Positions 11,981 through 25,400 of a stretch of 64,000 bases of DNA are shown one piece after another. Positions within the stretch are counted from its first letter, which is position 1. Each line of letters begins with the position of its first letter. The notes beneath the pieces were generated by a model. That model searched no databases, was not told the DNA's origin, and worked only from the letters and a program-made list of their open reading frames with translations. Origin of the DNA: Prochilodus magdalenae (Eukaryota > Chordata > Actinopteri > Characiformes > Prochilodontidae); assembly GCA_024036415.1 (NCBI GenBank), contig JAMWET010007207.1, positions 558,001-622,000 on the forward strand, read 5' to 3'. Both the position numbers and the translations under genes were made by a program.

Positions 11981-12312
11981 GGGGTGTAAAGTGTGAAGAG
12001 CGGAGACACCACAAGCTGTGTGTGTGTCTCAGAATGAGTGGGCAGGCGGGGAGGGACTCAGAAAGTGAAGTTCTGCCTTCTCACAGTCTGTGAGAGTTTA
12101 TGTTAGAGCGACAGTCGTGCTGTATCTTGACGCTGTGCAAGTGTGTGTGTGTGTTTCTGAGAGAGGGAGAGAGAGAGGAGAATTCCACTGTGTTTGGTCT
12201 ACAGCTAGGACACATTAATGCGAGGCAGAACGCGCGTCTGGTTGCTGCTGTGAAGTGTTTGAGGGGTTGTGCAGTGGCGGCCAATGTGAGCACCATTGGA
12301 GATCAGTCTTGG
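11940..12312 (+). promoter_or_regulatory. arhgap4: possible arhgap4 promoter and non-coding first exon
   Basis: A locally G-rich stretch (ggcgggtggggggtg; ggcaggcggggaggg) with several CpGs in an AT-rich setting, followed by a strong donor, cttgg|gtaagt at 12313. The first coding exon of arhgap4 begins just after an acceptor-like sequence (atcaaatgcag, ending at 15909), which needs an upstream non-coding exon. This region is the best candidate between casp9 and arhgap4. It is inference only. Confidence 0.35.
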
Positions 12313-12750
12313 GTAAGTCTGCAGCCTCACGGTGAGCAGAGCCTGGTTCTCTCCCTGTGACAGTTCTTTAAATGTGTAATGCGTGATTTCAGGAGGATTA
12401 TGCTTGTTACTGTACTCTAGGATTGTGTCTTTTTGTAAAACAGCAATAGTGAGCTATAATGGTCAAAACAAGGCTTAGTGTGCCTTAAGTTATAATGAGG
12501 TTTCCATTGTCAGTTTATTAGAGCATTCAGTATTATAAAAAATACAATATTAGAATTATACATGTGATTTGTATGCCATTGTAACTCTCTGGCCACATGC
12601 TAACATGGTATACAATAACACAACACAGTATAACACATCTGTATATCGCTGTGACCGGACCAAAACCATATCAAAATGTAAATTTTAAGAAGGAAAAACA
12701 TTGTTTACTTTTATTGTAAATCAGTTTTTTTCCCCCCAGTTTCCTTTAAT

Positions 12751-12791
12751 CCATTCATCAGATATACTGTGTATAAATATCTGATGAATGG
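12751..12791. repeat. perfect inverted repeat (hairpin)
   Basis: ccattcatcagatat at 12751-12765 is the exact reverse complement of atatctgatgaatgg at 12777-12791, with an 11-nt loop. Confidence 0.85.
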
Positions 12792-14989
12792 ATCCACAGA
12801 AACAGCCCAAAAACACTTCATGATCTTTCATGATTGGTTAGATTGGAACATTTCAAGAGTAATAGGGGTTCAAATTTCAAAGCCTTGATGTCGATGTCAT
12901 GCAGAAACATGCTGTCTCATTTTTTTGTAATTGTTTTATGTTGTTAATAAAAATATTTGAGACAATTTAGAGAAAAACAATATAGCATGAAATGTATTGT
13001 ACTGTATCACTACACTGAAACTAGCTTGTGGCTTTATGCTATGGGTTAGCACAAACTGGAGTAGATTGTGATGCCATTCCTTATTTGCGTTTTTTATTCT
13101 TTCCCTTTCTTGAGTAACAAAGCTGTTAATCATACATTTGTCTGGGTGTATTTTGCTTCACTGGCTGTCTAAATACCATTCTCAAACTGTGAAACTAACA
13201 ATCTACTTCTGCGAAGGAAGTAATATTTGGAACACATGACTCATTAATGCTTCTGTTTCTTATTATTTGTATGTGTTCACACACACAACGTTTAGAGTAT
13301 CATATCGACACACCTCTACTATCTACACAATACTTATACCCACAGGCTTTTATGGTTGGTTAGAATTTAGCAGTCCGAGGGTCGTAGGGCTTAGCCTTAG
13401 ATAACGGACAAGGGTGAACAATAAGACAATATATGTTGTTATCATAGTAAATTATGCCAAATAGGTGACAATATGACAATATGGTTTTGTGGGAATATTG
13501 TGGGGATGGTCAGCACTTAAAGAACACCAAACAACTTTATGTTTTCTTATAAAGAGCATTATAGCCTTTCTGAAGCGTATATACTGTACATATCATTATA
13601 TTACATGTTTGAATGTTTCGCTATAGATGCGAGATTTTTAGCTTGCTCCAACTTCTCCAACTGTTGCGTAGCATGTATTATGAAAATGTCTTGATATGTT
13701 CGCCATACCGCACACCCCTGCTTGACTATGGAGCTTCTCCTGGAAGCAATAACCCTCTTAATAGTAAAGGTAACAGTACAGGTTCCTGGCTTGTGTGGCA
13801 AAATCTCAAATTGCTATAGAGGCCTTGAAAAGGCTCTTCACACCTGTGCATCTCTTTTTCAAAAAAGTTGGTTCTTTTGAACGGTTCTTGACAGAACCAA
13901 GTGGTGTTGCTCTGTCTTCGCTGTTGATTTGTGGCCTGTTCTCTCTGTCAGGTGTAAAAAGATACAACAACATGTCAAAATGTAGCCAGTAACGATGCTT
14001 GACCGTGTGCACATGTTGGAGAAGAGAGAAAGAAATCTTTTGTAAAGAAATGTGGATATTGGATTAGTGGCAATCTTTCTTGTATTCCAGCATTATCAAC
14101 TCAGTGAGTTCAGCTTCAGCAGTGACCACTTTTTCTTGTTTCGTCTGAGGGTGAAAGAGGAAGTTGCTTTTTTGACGCCTGATAGAGAGAAAGAACGACC
14201 GAGGAGAGTGGAGGGGTGACTCATGATGAGAGTGAGGAGCTAGGGCATGATTTGCTGAGGGTTCTGCAGCTCCTGACACAGGAAGTTTGCTCTCTTCCCT
14301 TTTTCTAAGGCTATGCAGAGTACTGCTGGTTAACCATGGGCTGCGTGGTCACAGAACAGTGGGTGTGCTATAACCTGCCACTGCGTGCAACTGGGCAAAC
14401 GCTTTCCATTCTGGCACATTTATACTTAAGGTTTGGCTGTAGAGGCCTTTTTAATGCTTTTTAACGAGCTCAGAGTTTTCTCTATTCCCATAGACGTTTT
14501 GGGAATAGTCTGACTCTTCTATGGATAAATCGCCCCCAAGTACTTACATATTAGCATTAACAACTGAAGCAAAGAGTCCAGTGAAAACTCATTGTGGGTG
14601 TCAAAATAAGCTTGGTAATATAGTTATTTTGGGGGCGTGAGATACTACATATGGTGAATTGACTGTAGTTATATTACATGCTTTAAATGACTATGTATTG
14701 GCAGTGGCTTTCATAGCTTTATATAACACAAACCACAGTGTATCTAAAACTGATGACCACAAAAAAACACTCCACTGTGCTGTTTCCGGGTGACTGCCTT
14801 GCATGGATGCTTTGCCAAGCACTTTTAAAAGGGTAGGTTTCTCACTTCAGTACCAAAATATGGGAGTGGTAGATGGAGTGATAACTGAGTGCCTACAGAA
14901 TCGGATATGCTTACAAATACCTTTTAAATTTGTTTATTACCAGACCAAAGAGAAAATGTAAAGCTAAAGCCAAAAAAAAGAATTAGCAG

Positions 14990-15640
14990 TTGTGAGGAAC
15001 AGTTCTATAACTTCCAGGAACAACGCTACCGCCTTCTCTGAACCCAAGCACATTGAAGAGGGACTGTGAAATGGTGAAGTGGGAAAGGGTTCAATGGTTC
15101 AACCAATTAAAAGGATGAAACTCTGTTGGGAAGTCATTGACGCCACACCCTCCAGGCTAAGGTGGACAGGGACCATCTTGGCTTGTTGTTAGTATGGAGC
15201 GCATTAGTGCCCATGGTAGGGTAAATTGCACATCTGTAAAGACGTTATTAATGCTGGACGATGATGATGTCTTTTTCATGGAAGGTCTTGTTTATTTCAG
15301 CAGGGCAATGCCAAACCACATTCTGCATGCTTTACTGCAGCATGGCTCAGTAGGTAAAGACTTCAGGTAACTAAACTAGCCTGCCTGCAGTCCAGACCCA
15401 TTAAAACATTTGGCAGAATATGAAACGAAAGCTATGAGAAAAGAGAGAGCGAACTGCTAAACAGTTAATATGCTGTATTAAGTATAAAAGGAAAATATTT
15501 CACTTTCAGAACTACAGTAACAGCAGTTTATCTGCGTTCACTTATGATAGACCCAGTCCTAAAAACTTTTTGAAGCGGGCTTCTGGTATCAAATTCAAAA
15601 TAAGCATTTGGTTTTTTAAAAAAAACACATTTGGACTCAT
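14990..15640 (+). mobile_element. decayed Tc1-like element, 3' part
   Basis: Word order matches the 3' half of the transposase gene of a Tc1 family common in fish: a catalytic-region block 'cagggcaatgccaaaccaca', then 'ggcctgcctgcagtccagac', then 'catttggcagaatatgaaac', and a terminal 'tcaaattcaaaataag'. Many indels and stops. It looks like an older relative of the element that begins at 62995. Confidence 0.6.
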
Positions 15641-15932
15641 GGTCCCCATATACAGAGAATCACTGATGATTTACAAAGAAATGCTAGGTGGATTTAAATT
15701 TCTCGTTTGATGGTGAGTAGTCTGCAGGTCTGTTGGATGGGTCTGTGATCTGCCATTGCATAGTATCTAGTGTGTACAACAGGTCAGTGACTAACCGATC
15801 CATACTAATGGTTACTCAGCTTTGGCCAGTCAACACTTGTTGCAATTGGATTGATGGGAAAGTCCTCTGACATTGTATTGACCCTTAACTCCCATTGTAT
15901 CAAATGCAGAGTTGCCTCCAGTCAGAGCTGCG

Positions 15933-15996
15933 ATGTCATCATACAACGTCAAACTGAGGAGGGTCGCAGTAGCAGACTATGACACACAGATCAAAG
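15933..15996 (+). CDS. arhgap4: arhgap4 coding exon 1
   Basis: ATG at 15933 gives MSSYNVKLRRVAVADYDTQI then K, with donor gtaagc. KLRR...Y.TQ(V/I)KE matches the ARHGAP4 N-terminus. The exon probably starts at 15910 after an acceptor. Confidence 0.88.
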
Positions 15997-17472
15997 GTAA
16001 GCTGGCGGTTTTAGGTTACTAAAATTAATTTATAAAATGTTAAATGCAATTCTTAGTACCTGACAATATAAATAAAAGCAGGAAGAGTAATATTTAGTTG
16101 GGGATTGAGTGAGTGTATAATGGAGAAGCAGAAGACATTTTACATGTCTGCCATTTTTTGTTATTATTATTACTGTTGGGTTATTATGAAGGCAATAAAA
16201 ATGGGCATCTGAGTAAATGTATGTATATGAGTTAAAAACACATTCCTGATTTTTATCTGACTGAAACTCCTTTGCTTTGAGTGACCCTATACCTTCATTA
16301 TGTTTATTCTATAAAAGCAGATGATTAAGCATAATGCAGTAATAGCGCCAATTAACTTCTTCAAATGTTTTGGTATTTACAATGTTGTAAATCATTTCCA
16401 GCATACTAGACCTGCATGATACCAGATAAAATGCCATTGGAATATTTTCCCTTGCGATATATGTTGTGAAAAAATATTCAATAATTTTCACCAGAAACAT
16501 TATTATTTAAAAACATTATTTATTGTAAAATGATTGCGGGGGTGGGAATCGGAACACAATAGGCTGAGACATGACTTTTTAACACTCTTGTAAGTGTGAA
16601 GCATGTTTCAGGAACTTTAATGCTCTATAAACAGTTTTACTGCACCAAACACAAAAGCTGGTGAGCCCTGTGGCTACTTTTCTCTGTGTAGCCGAGAATC
16701 TGAGGAGCCGTGTGAGTTTTTCGTTTGTATCACACTGTAAAGAAGTTGTAGCATGAACTGTTTCATTTCATTTGTTTCATTTGTCTACTTAACATTGCAC
16801 ATCCTGCACCGAAACAATACAGCATACAGCCCTACGTTTTACAGAGAGGGTGTGGTTTGCCCGTTTTTGGCTTCTGTATTAACATGGCAGCACAACATGT
16901 CAGTCTCTATTGGAAGAAGACCTCCTCCTACCGCCCTAGGCTCATTTTAAGCCAGAGAAAACACAGCAATTCATAGTTTTGGTTATTAAACATAAATGAA
17001 AACTTTTTGTATACTATATTCCATTTTTGCTAATTGATACTCCTAAATCATATTATTTTCACAAGCTGATTTGTAGCTGTTAAGGTTTGGGACAGCCACC
17101 TCCTAGTATAAAGTACATTATATATGATTTAGGGTATTCTTATAAGTAAGTTTTTAGGTCTGGACATATTTTATAAGGTCTGCACATATAAGATCCAAAT
17201 ACATAAACACACGTGTGTTAACAATCACACACATTTACGTACCCCAAAAAGCTATTTAGTAAATGCGATTTTTTTTATATATATATATATAAATGAGGTC
17301 AGACCTAATGACCATGGTAGGCTGGTCCAGAGTCTTGGCATTGGAAATGCAAAGACTCTGTAACCCTTGAGCATCAGTACATGGAACACCCAAGAACAAC
17401 TTAATTTAGACAGTATGTATATTGCCATTTGAACTAAATAATTCAAATATATATACCACTGTATACCATATA

Positions 17473-17508
<36 letters not shown>

Positions 17509-17552
17509 TGTATGTATGTATGTATGTATGTATGTATGTATGTATGTATGTA

Positions 17553-17613
<61 letters not shown>

Positions 17614-20600
17614 CTCAAGGGGGAAAAAAACATGGCTTTTCAAACCTCAATAAAGGCTACATGGTATTATGGTTAGAAGTTGCAGCTTCTCAGAGACGGC
17701 ACAAACCATTAAAGCACTTCCCTCTCATTAGGATTGAACTGAGCTGTCCAATGAACAGGACATTTTAAACACACAGACGGGGACAGACATTCTAAAAAGT
17801 CAAAGCAAGAACACAGTGTGTAACTACACCTAAGCAAAATTATTAACAGCATTATTTATAGACATTATTTATTAACAACCTGGCATGTCTGACGCCTCAT
17901 AAAACAGTATATATATATAGTAATATATATAATATATATAGTAATATATATATATTGATACTCCTAAATCATATTATTTTTACAAGCTGATTTATATATA
18001 TATAAAAACTGTACAATGTGGTTTTAAAGGAGCAAAGCAAAGTGTAAGATGATGCAACCTGTTGAATTCATAGTTCAAACAACTGAGGCAAGATCTTACC
18101 AGAAAGTTGTGGTGATCAACTCTGTCATAAGATTGGCCAGTCCCTCTTCCTCAGTGTTAGCATTAACAGCTGTTTACTTGCCGGAGTTTAGTATCAAACT
18201 AAAAATGTAATGTTGTACTGTTTTGCTGTTCATTTGGACTTACTGAATAGGCATGGGAACTGGGTGGGTTGCAGTTGCATTTGTCCCACCCAAAAATGAT
18301 ACCACAGGGGGAGAAACAACTGTAACTGTAACAGTATTTAGCAAAGGTGCTTTGTCTTCTTTTAGACTTTGTTAATGTTTGGGTTGAGATGCCTGTTTAA
18401 TCACTAGCTTCACTGGTTTTAGTTTTCATTTCATTGGAGAGTCTGGATTGAAGTGAGCTTTTACCGGCTTTGGGGCCAGTAATGAGAGCACAACACATAG
18501 CAGCAATGGCTAGTTATTGCTATGAAAACAGCTGTGTATTACACTCTTGTTGTGGGTTTATACAAGAAGGGTTGGGTAACTTACATGTCAGAAAGCACTC
18601 TGAAACGTCTAGTAACATTAGTCTCTGGCTGTGTCCTGCACACTGTAGCACTAAATAGTATGTAAATGTAGTGCACTACTGTTAGAAGTGCTCTCAGTAG
18701 TGCAGTAGGTAGTTCCAGAGTGTGTTGTGTGGGTCACAGCTTTGCTTTCTAACTGACGTTGGTCTTGTCTCAGTCTTGTGAGGCTCTAACTCATCTTATT
18801 TCTTAATAGAGTATATATAACGTAACTGTAGAGTATAAGCTGGCATGTGAGCAAAACTGGTGAACACTACGAACGAACAGCAGTAACTATGTTCCAGCAG
18901 ATTATGTGACTGGTCAGTAGTTTGTGAAGGTGATGGCCTGAGGAAAGAAGCTGTTTCTCTGTCTGGTTGTCATGGTGTAGAGGGTCCTGTAGAGCCTGCT
19001 GGATGGGCGGAATTGGAATATGTTGTGTCCAGGGTGAGACAGATGTGTAATGATTTTCTCTGCCCATTTCCTGGTTCTTGAACAGTACAAGTCCTGGAGT
19101 GTGGGAAGTGGAGCACCAATAATCGGTTATTAATCAAGACTAGCACTACATTATTTTAAATGTATTGTTTTATTAGGAGAATACTGTTCCCGACAAAGAT
19201 CAGCTTATAGCTAACTATAGTGTAGGGAATGGGGTGGGCTTGGGTTCATAGTAGCAAATGTGCCTGGCCCATTTCCAACTTTCTCCTATGTTCTTGATTT
19301 ACTGTAATGTAATGTTGAACTATTTGCTATTGGCAAAACAGCTGGTAAGATAGCCGGTTTTTACCAATGAGATATTGCAGTAGCCTTTTAGATTTTAGCT
19401 GAGCAGTTCGTTCAGTTTCGCACAGGTCATGAACATCTTCACAGCTGAATAGTTTCCATGCTGAACAAATTCGTGCTAGGCTGATATACAAATGTCCATA
19501 AACTCAATGAAGTTGAGCCAACAAGTGGAATTCACTCGTAACATGCTCCCAACTTGCTCACATTCTGCTGAATAATCCACTGCTGCTGTTTGTGAATGCT
19601 TTCTTCAGCACTTTTCATGCTCTCCAGTTCAAACCCCAGGTCATTCCTCCTACAGGTCACTGAGATTCAACCGCCTTGTATTTCAACCAGTCGATTCTGT
19701 AATTATGTATAGCCTAGTGTATAACCTTCCTTATAGTGGATTAAACCCAACAGCATTTAAGAAGCAATTTAAAACCAGCTGCTCATTTACCAGCAAGCAA
19801 CCATTTAGAGTGTTCCGCATTAATGAAGTTAACCCCACCGAAAGGCTGTCCACTGCAGCAGTGATGAGAACACACAAGGAGAAGTGGTGTGAGTTTATTA
19901 TTCTACACCAGCAGTAAAGTTTCCATTTGAGTGACTAGTTAGAACTCACGTAAAGAACTTCCGTTACATTTGTTTGCTTGTTATTCAGGGTTTGTAATGT
20001 TATGTACTGACTAATATATCTGGGACAGTGTAACAGAGCTGTCTTTAAAGTTGGATGATGTTTAGGGTGAGTGCTTATTAAAGTCTGTAATGAAACCAGC
20101 AGATTAAACAAAAAGAAAATCAAGAAATATGATGACAAAGAGACAAAAAAAAGCATCTAGCAATAAACACAGAGAAGGGTTGGGAACAAAACAGAAAAAA
20201 AGCCAAGACAAGCAGAGACAAACAGAGAAGGAACCAAAGACTGTGAAAATAGGGCAGACGTGTTACAGAAACTTCCGAAGTGCAAAAAAAAAAAAAAAAG
20301 AACCCTTGAAAAAGGAGGGACTGAAATGAGACAATGCCTTGTGCAAAATCTAGACAAGGAACTAAACAAGTGACTAGACAGGAGTTGGTAAACAAACAGG
20401 TGACAGTACTGAAAGGTGGGCAGAAGACAAGACAGGGGACTAGACAGGCAACTGGACTGGCAGCTGAACAAAGGGAACCGAGGACTGGACAGGCGAAAGG
20501 ACAAGACAGGGACTGGACAGGCAACTGGACTGGTGTCTGAACAAAGAGAACCAAGGGCTTGTCAGGGACTGGACAAGCAACTGGACTAGCGACCGAACAG

Positions 20601-22367
20601 AGGGAACCAAGGGCTGCACAGGGAACAAGACAAGAAACAGGGCGAAAAACAAGACAAGACTGGACTGGCGAGTGTAGGAGGGCCCGCCGGGGCGTCTCTG
20701 AGAGATGTCCAAGGGTCCAGACTGGTCTGATGCAACAGTGCCGACATGTTACAGAAAGGTGAAGGGAAAAAAGGGGCCTAAGACATTTTTGGTTTCAGCC
20801 AATTACCTGTAAGTGTGAACTGTAAAGCATTTCATTTTTGGTTTTAACAGTCCGCACTCAAAACAGTGTTGGATTTTTGTGGGACATTGTCTTGTTTGAT
20901 ATTAATAAAATTTTATATACAATAAAGTGGTTCCGTGCAACTACCTTAAGCAGCTTCCGAGCTACCTGATAGAATAGTATATACTTATTAAATGTGAGTA
21001 TATCACACTAAAGCAATCTGAGCAAAATCTCGTTTATCCTGCTGGTTATTTTACACTATTTTAAAAAATGAGATGTTATGTCATGTGGTTCTGTGTAATT
21101 GAGTTAAGTAGCCTTTTAGGTTGCTTAGTTGAGTAAAGAGCGTAATGTTGTTAAAGTAGAACAAGAACTTAAAATTAAATAGGGTTTTATTTTGATCAGC
21201 AGTTATTTGCATGATAAAACATGTACATGGTACATGTAAGATGTACAATAAATCCAAAGACTTGCACATTCATCCAGGCTCCTTATCTCTCCCAGCGGTC
21301 CTTGGCCTCTGTAGAACATATACCTTTTTGTAATTCCTGTGTTGCTTTGGTCTTGTTTTGGGGACAGGTGTAGAATATCCCAGTTCATTTTTTTTACTGG
21401 CTGTAGCAGATTGTCCTTCTTTACCCCTTATTATTTTGCACCACCCATCCGTTCTTCAGTATGAACTAGATGGCCGGTGCCGGCTGAGGAAAAGCTTTAA
21501 CACATTTTTGGCTATAGGACTGTGTAGGCCTTTGTGAGACCCCCAGTTGTACTGGGCAATGGAGTAGTGATTTCCCCTCCTGCAAATTCTCTCATCCATG
21601 GTTTGAGTACAGTGTTTGACATCATTCAATTCAATGATTTGATTCAATGATTTACCTTTAAAAAGTCATTTAGGCTATGTAGCTAAGGCCAATCAGATTT
21701 TGGGAGCCTGACCCTTGTTCATTCTTTGCTTTGCAACAATGAAGAAAGATGAAATGAACTTAGCTTATATGAGTTGTCTGACGCTCTTGCACTCTCTGTC
21801 GTTTACAGAGGTTCGTAATCAGCTGGCGGAGCAGCAGCGTGTGTTTGATTGTCATCTGGAGCAGAACAGTCAGGTGCTGCAGGACTTGAGTGATTACTTG
21901 CGCAGACGGGGAGAGATCGAGGGTGAATATGCTCGATCTTTGGATAAGCTCGCTGACAAGTTCACATCCAGGATCAAAAAGTAAGAACTTATTCCTGTTT
22001 AAACTGTGCTGCATGATTCATTTTAAAGCTGATGTAGTAACAGGTTCTGGTCTAGAAATTTGGAGTTCGAATGAGGCATGATAGTGGAAACGTCATATAT
22101 ATATATATATATGTATATGTCGTCGCTGTCCAAAGAAAAACTTGTATCTCCATTTTTGTTGATTTTTACTTTGATGCCTCATTTGATCACATGAGCCACT
22201 ATTTACCCTGTGTAGGAATTCCACAAAGAATGGACCAACAGAAAAGGCCCAAAACTGCTTGTAAAGACGTATGGTTCCATTGACTTCCATTCAAATGAAA
22301 TGAGGTTTTTGGCCTCTCTTGTAAAGTTGCTTTTTTGGTGATACCTGTTTTTCTTTAGACAGCAACG

Positions 22368-22419
<52 letters not shown>

Positions 22420-25400
22420 AGATTTTCATTATCGGGCTTGCAGCTACTTTTAAGTAATTACTGTTGCTAAATTCACAAAATTACAAAATCCATTCTGGAC
22501 TGCTGAGATATTGCGAACATGAACAGCCGAATTGAGCTGAATGCTCATGAATGCTAAAATGTATGTACTAACTGATGTTACTGATGTTTGGGGAGAGGCA
22601 CATGTCTGAATCTCTTCCGCTTCTAGTCTAACACCTTATAAATTCACATCTTCACCTTCTGTTTGAATCCACACAAGTGTTATAAATCAACCTCAGTGAA
22701 AAGATACAAGGAAATCGGGTTTTGCATATGGGCCTGTGCTTTATAGTCAGTGAAATGTCTACAACTGGTCGCAAATTACAGAGATGCATTGGGGCCCCTG
22801 CTTTAACAAGTTGAGTCTAGCACTCGTCTCATTTTGTCTGTCTGTCTATCTGTCCGTCTGTATGTCTCTGTTCTCAGGAAGGAGTACAGTAGTCAGTCTG
22901 TAGTGCTGTGCTGGCAGGAGCTGCTGTCTCAAACACGGCAGGAGAGTAAAGATCACAGCTCGCTGAGCGACAGCTGTGGTTCCGCTCTACCTCAGCAGCT
23001 GTCTCGCTGTCTGGAGCATGTTCAGCGCCTGGCTAAAAAAGTACACACACACACGCACACGCCCATTTGCATGCTAATCTTTGTGTGGTATTCTCATTGA
23101 CTTCTGCATTACTGTAACTACAGTACCAGTCTCGGCACCCTATTACAAAATACCCACCACATTGTTATTGGTATGCATGGTTTGTGTTAGCTATCCTCTG
23201 ATCCAGTATCTTTTAATGCTGCTCCTGGCACCTCATGTGTAAAATGTATTTGAATTTAATTTCATTTTGTTCTTGAAGTAAGTTCCTAAAGCATTTGCAC
23301 TCAAGTGATTTATAAACACACAAAGAGCATTCTGTAGATTTCAAATCTTTGTTTATTGAACTCATGCCTGTAGCACACACTGTCATTCATACATCAGATT
23401 TTCTCGTTTTCTAATTCACATGTGTTAAACCTCATTATCAACAATGAATTTTCACCTGTGATCATTTTAGGAATAGATCTGTGCATACAAAGGTTTAATA
23501 GATTAGCCCGTAGCACCTATAGCACTGCACAACTCAGTTCCCCAATACAACAGACCTGATGCAATAAATGTTTCAATATTAGTAAAACCTCATGAGAACC
23601 AGCAAACTGTCTCCAAGACATTTTCTTACACGACCACTCAGACACATACACACATAGTCAGGCATGTGCAGGCACGTTTGATCTCCAGTGCTCATGAGTG
23701 CAAAAGAAGAACACTGACACAGTCAGCCCTTGGCAAAGTGCTTACATATAGGATTTACATTTTCATTTACATTACATTGATGGGATTTAGTAGACGCTCT
23801 TATCCTTCTTAGTGCGTAGTGTTCCATCAGAGAATGTGTCCTAGCTAGTACAAGAAGGTTAGAGTCTAAAACTTGCCAGTGCTGATACTTAGAAAGAAGA
23901 ATACAGTGTTAAATACAGCAGAAGTGCAATACCTAGCAATCCCAAGTCAACGTTAGGGTGGTCTCATGTCAGTTTTTTCACCTCCCAGTCCTGCGTCCAG
24001 TGCAATACCTGACGAACATTCACGCATGAACTATATCAAGTGTGCAATTGCCCTCCCTTCCACAGTGACAGGACATCTCAATGCGTGTGTGTGTGTATAT
24101 ATATATTATATATATATATATACATACATACATACACATACATATGCACATGTTGTTGTCGTTTCTGTCTTTTGCACAGTACCATATATGCACATTTGCA
24201 TGGACCAACGCCTACACCTAAAGTTTAGTCTCTACGCTTTCACTAACATTTTTACTTTATTGAGTTCCCTAAATCTTAGAATGGACAGCAAGTATCACTT
24301 TGACAGCTGCAAATATTTGAGGAACAGTGTTGGACCGTTTGGCCAAATATCTAATTTTACTCTCTCTTCTACAGATTATTCTACCAGAGCTAAAACAAAA
24401 CTGACTTGTTGTTTTATTTTTCCTTTGCGTGACCTTTTATTAAAACAAATGATTAAAGTTTCCATTTTATATTTAACGAAACAATCATCAGAACCAAATC
24501 AATACAAAGGAAGTTTGCTTACATGGAGAAAATTGTACAAATTGACTATTCTTAATGTTACACGCTTATTTTCTAACTTGGGACTTGACTTCGCAACAAT
24601 GGAATCTAACAGGGCACCATGTGGTCATGGGGTACAGGCATGCAGTGGCTAAAATAAATGTGTTTTTAAATATGTGTGGGCAAAAATCTGATTTACAAAT
24701 TTTGCCTAAAGTCTATATAGTCTATTGGCCATGAGATATCTGGTTTGTAAAATTTTACACTGAGCTTTCAAGATTGCTGGTACTACCAAATTAACCTCTA
24801 TGGTATGCATACATCTTCTTGAGGTGAGAAGCAAATGTGTGATGACTTAGGCAGCACTGTGCCAATTGATTTTTGGCCAAACAACCCCTTTACATCCCAC
24901 TGCTTTTAGGAAACCTGCCTACATTATGTTGTGTTCTAGATTTTCAGCTTTCTCCTCTATCTCTGTTTATTTCCCTAGAGTAGAGAAATTGGCTCCCAGT
25001 TACAGGAAGAACTCCTGAAGGTTACCTCAGAGATGCAGACTGTAAGTGTATCTTCACTGTAAATAAATGGATCTCCAGCAGTTAGTTTGTAAATTAAGAG
25101 CTATAACTCACCAAACCTTCCTAAATGTTTTAAACTGCAGACGCTGAAGACATATTCCCAGTACCACGCAGAATACTTGTCAGCTGAGTGCAAGCTGAGG
25201 GAAGCTGCCAAACAGGAAGAAAAACAGAAGCAGAGTGCGGCCAAGAAGATAGAGAGACTCATAGAGAAAGTAAGCATGATAACCCTCCTGTGCCACATAA
25301 CAGGCAACGAGAACTTTAGAATAACAGAGTAGCGCCACTGTTGGGTTGATGTAGCTTTTCTGGGTTTGTGTAAAGCTCATTGTCAAAAGCATGTGATTCT

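Larger units (their letters stand above)
12361..15909. other. probable arhgap4 5' intron with a Tc1-like relic
   Basis: Contains a 15-bp perfect hairpin (12751-12791) and a decayed Tc1-like element (about 14990-15640). The remaining DNA is AT-rich without conserved coding signal. Short ORFs in 13.6-14.3 kb have no recognisable features. Confidence 0.45.
15997..21808. other. arhgap4 intron 1 (5.8 kb), repeats only
   Basis: Holds a compound (TA)(TATG)(TG) microsatellite (17466-17610), a 40-bp direct repeat (17035-17075 and 17956-17995), AT-rich runs at 17910-18004, a LINE-like fragment (about 18920-19105) and a degenerate minisatellite (20449-20640). No exon recognised. Confidence 0.6.

Noticed and set aside
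17422..17768. Long frames of Val-Cys-Met-Tyr or His-Thr repeats
   Set aside because: Pure translation of the TATG/TG microsatellite.
20120..20712. Antisense Phe/Leu/Ser-rich frames of up to 144 codons
   Set aside because: They translate the complement of a purine-rich degenerate repeat; no homology.
23966..24652. 228-codon plus-strand open frame
   Set aside because: It runs through a TA/CATA microsatellite inside arhgap4 intron 3, has no domain or splice support, and its composition matches intron DNA.
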